From positions 310,001-374,000 of the forward strand of contig MDYQ01000001.1 in assembly GCA_003024175.1 (NCBI GenBank): a stretch of 64,000 nt of DNA, given 5' to 3'. The notes under the pieces are model-generated. The model saw only the letters and a list, made by a program, of their open reading frames with translations. It made no database searches and had not been told where the DNA came from. The translations under genes were made by a program, and so were the position numbers. Of this stretch, positions 63,875 to 64,000 are shown piece after piece; position 1 is the stretch's first letter; every line of letters starts with the position of its first letter. Source of the stretch: Planoprotostelium fungivorum (taxonomy: Eukaryota; Evosea; Variosea; Cavosteliida; Cavosteliaceae).

Positions 63875-64000
63875 TAAGCAGTGGGGACGAGGTCTACCTT
63901 CTTCACTTCCTCTTTCTCTCTCCGGAACGCCCACGTGGGATATAAGATATTGAATATACCCATGCAGATGAGCATCATCACTCCGTCAAAGATGATGAAG
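63875..64000 (-). CDS. RTA1-like membrane protein, C-terminal end only
   Basis: Last exon of a gene continuing beyond the right edge. The sequence reads FIIFDGVMMLICMGIFNILY, then PTWAFRREKEEVKKVDLVPTA and TAG (63875-63877). The hydrophobic segment with FD..MML...FN..(H/Y)P resembles helix 7 of fungal RTA1/RTM1-type lipid-transport or stress proteins. Family call rests on about 40 residues. Confidence 0.45.

Overview
The window is nuclear DNA of a compact, intron-rich unicellular eukaryote, most likely an amoebozoan. This is inference: extracellular LRR and IPT/TIG receptors, a tyrosine-kinase-like receptor kinase, a verprolin-type actin regulator and mostly 40-60 nt introns with GTGAG/GTAAG donors suggest a protosteloid-type amoeba. 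Gene density is about one gene per 3 kb on both strands, intergenic gaps are often 80-600 bp, and several genes have AATAAA at or overlapping the stop codon. I recognised no retroviral, LTR or other virus-like element.

Layout. 1-9.7 kb: three head-to-tail receptor genes (the first cut by the window edge) with signal peptide, LRR, IPT/TIG, Thr/Ser stalk, GPS autoproteolysis motif, one membrane helix and a cytoplasmic pseudokinase. A fourth copy lies at 51.5-55.9 kb; it carries an N and a suspicious internal duplication. 9.8-10.1 kb: tRNA-Lys/tRNA-Trp pair. 10.4-14.2 kb: RAB3GAP1 homologue (-) with a tRNA-Ala gene inside an intron. 14.9-16.4 kb: aspartic protease with a plant-type saposin insert. 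16.5-21.5 kb: divergent pair for two probable mitochondrial proteins, an ADCK2-type kinase-like protein and a DDX28-like helicase. 21.6-21.9 kb: second tRNA pair. 22.1-23.7 kb: rhomboid-like protein. 24.0-28.1 kb: CASP-like Golgi coiled-coil protein. 28.6-29.0 kb: perfect hairpin and third tRNA pair. 29.7-31.0 kb: ornithine decarboxylase. 31.6-37.4 kb: LRR receptor with a complete TKL kinase. 37.5-38.6 kb: tRNA-Trp, a small unknown gene, tRNA-Ala. 39.0-42.4 kb: DUF4211 nuclear-type protein. 42.6-47.0 kb: tandem mitochondrial-type rhomboids, one with the catalytic serine and one without. 47.5-48.9 kb: EF-hand-like protein. 49.1-51.2 kb: WIP/verprolin-like protein with two WH2 motifs and an SH3 domain. 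56.0-57.7 kb: succinyl-CoA synthetase beta. 57.9-60.7 kb: GH35 beta-galactosidase. 61.0-63.8 kb: GT41 (OGT/SPY-like) transferase with a predicted membrane anchor. 63.9-64.0 kb: end of an RTA1-like membrane protein.

Two signals stand out. First, the receptor family joins a GPS motif, normally seen before multi-pass membrane regions, to a single membrane helix and a kinase fold that lacks catalytic residues. Second, a short palindromic word (half-site CTACAACG/CGTTGTAG, full form TCTACAACGTTGTAGA) occurs roughly 48 times, mostly in introns, in both orientations, and in several introns supplies the splice acceptor itself. The CRE-like palindrome TGACGTCA is also over-represented, mostly in introns and gaps.
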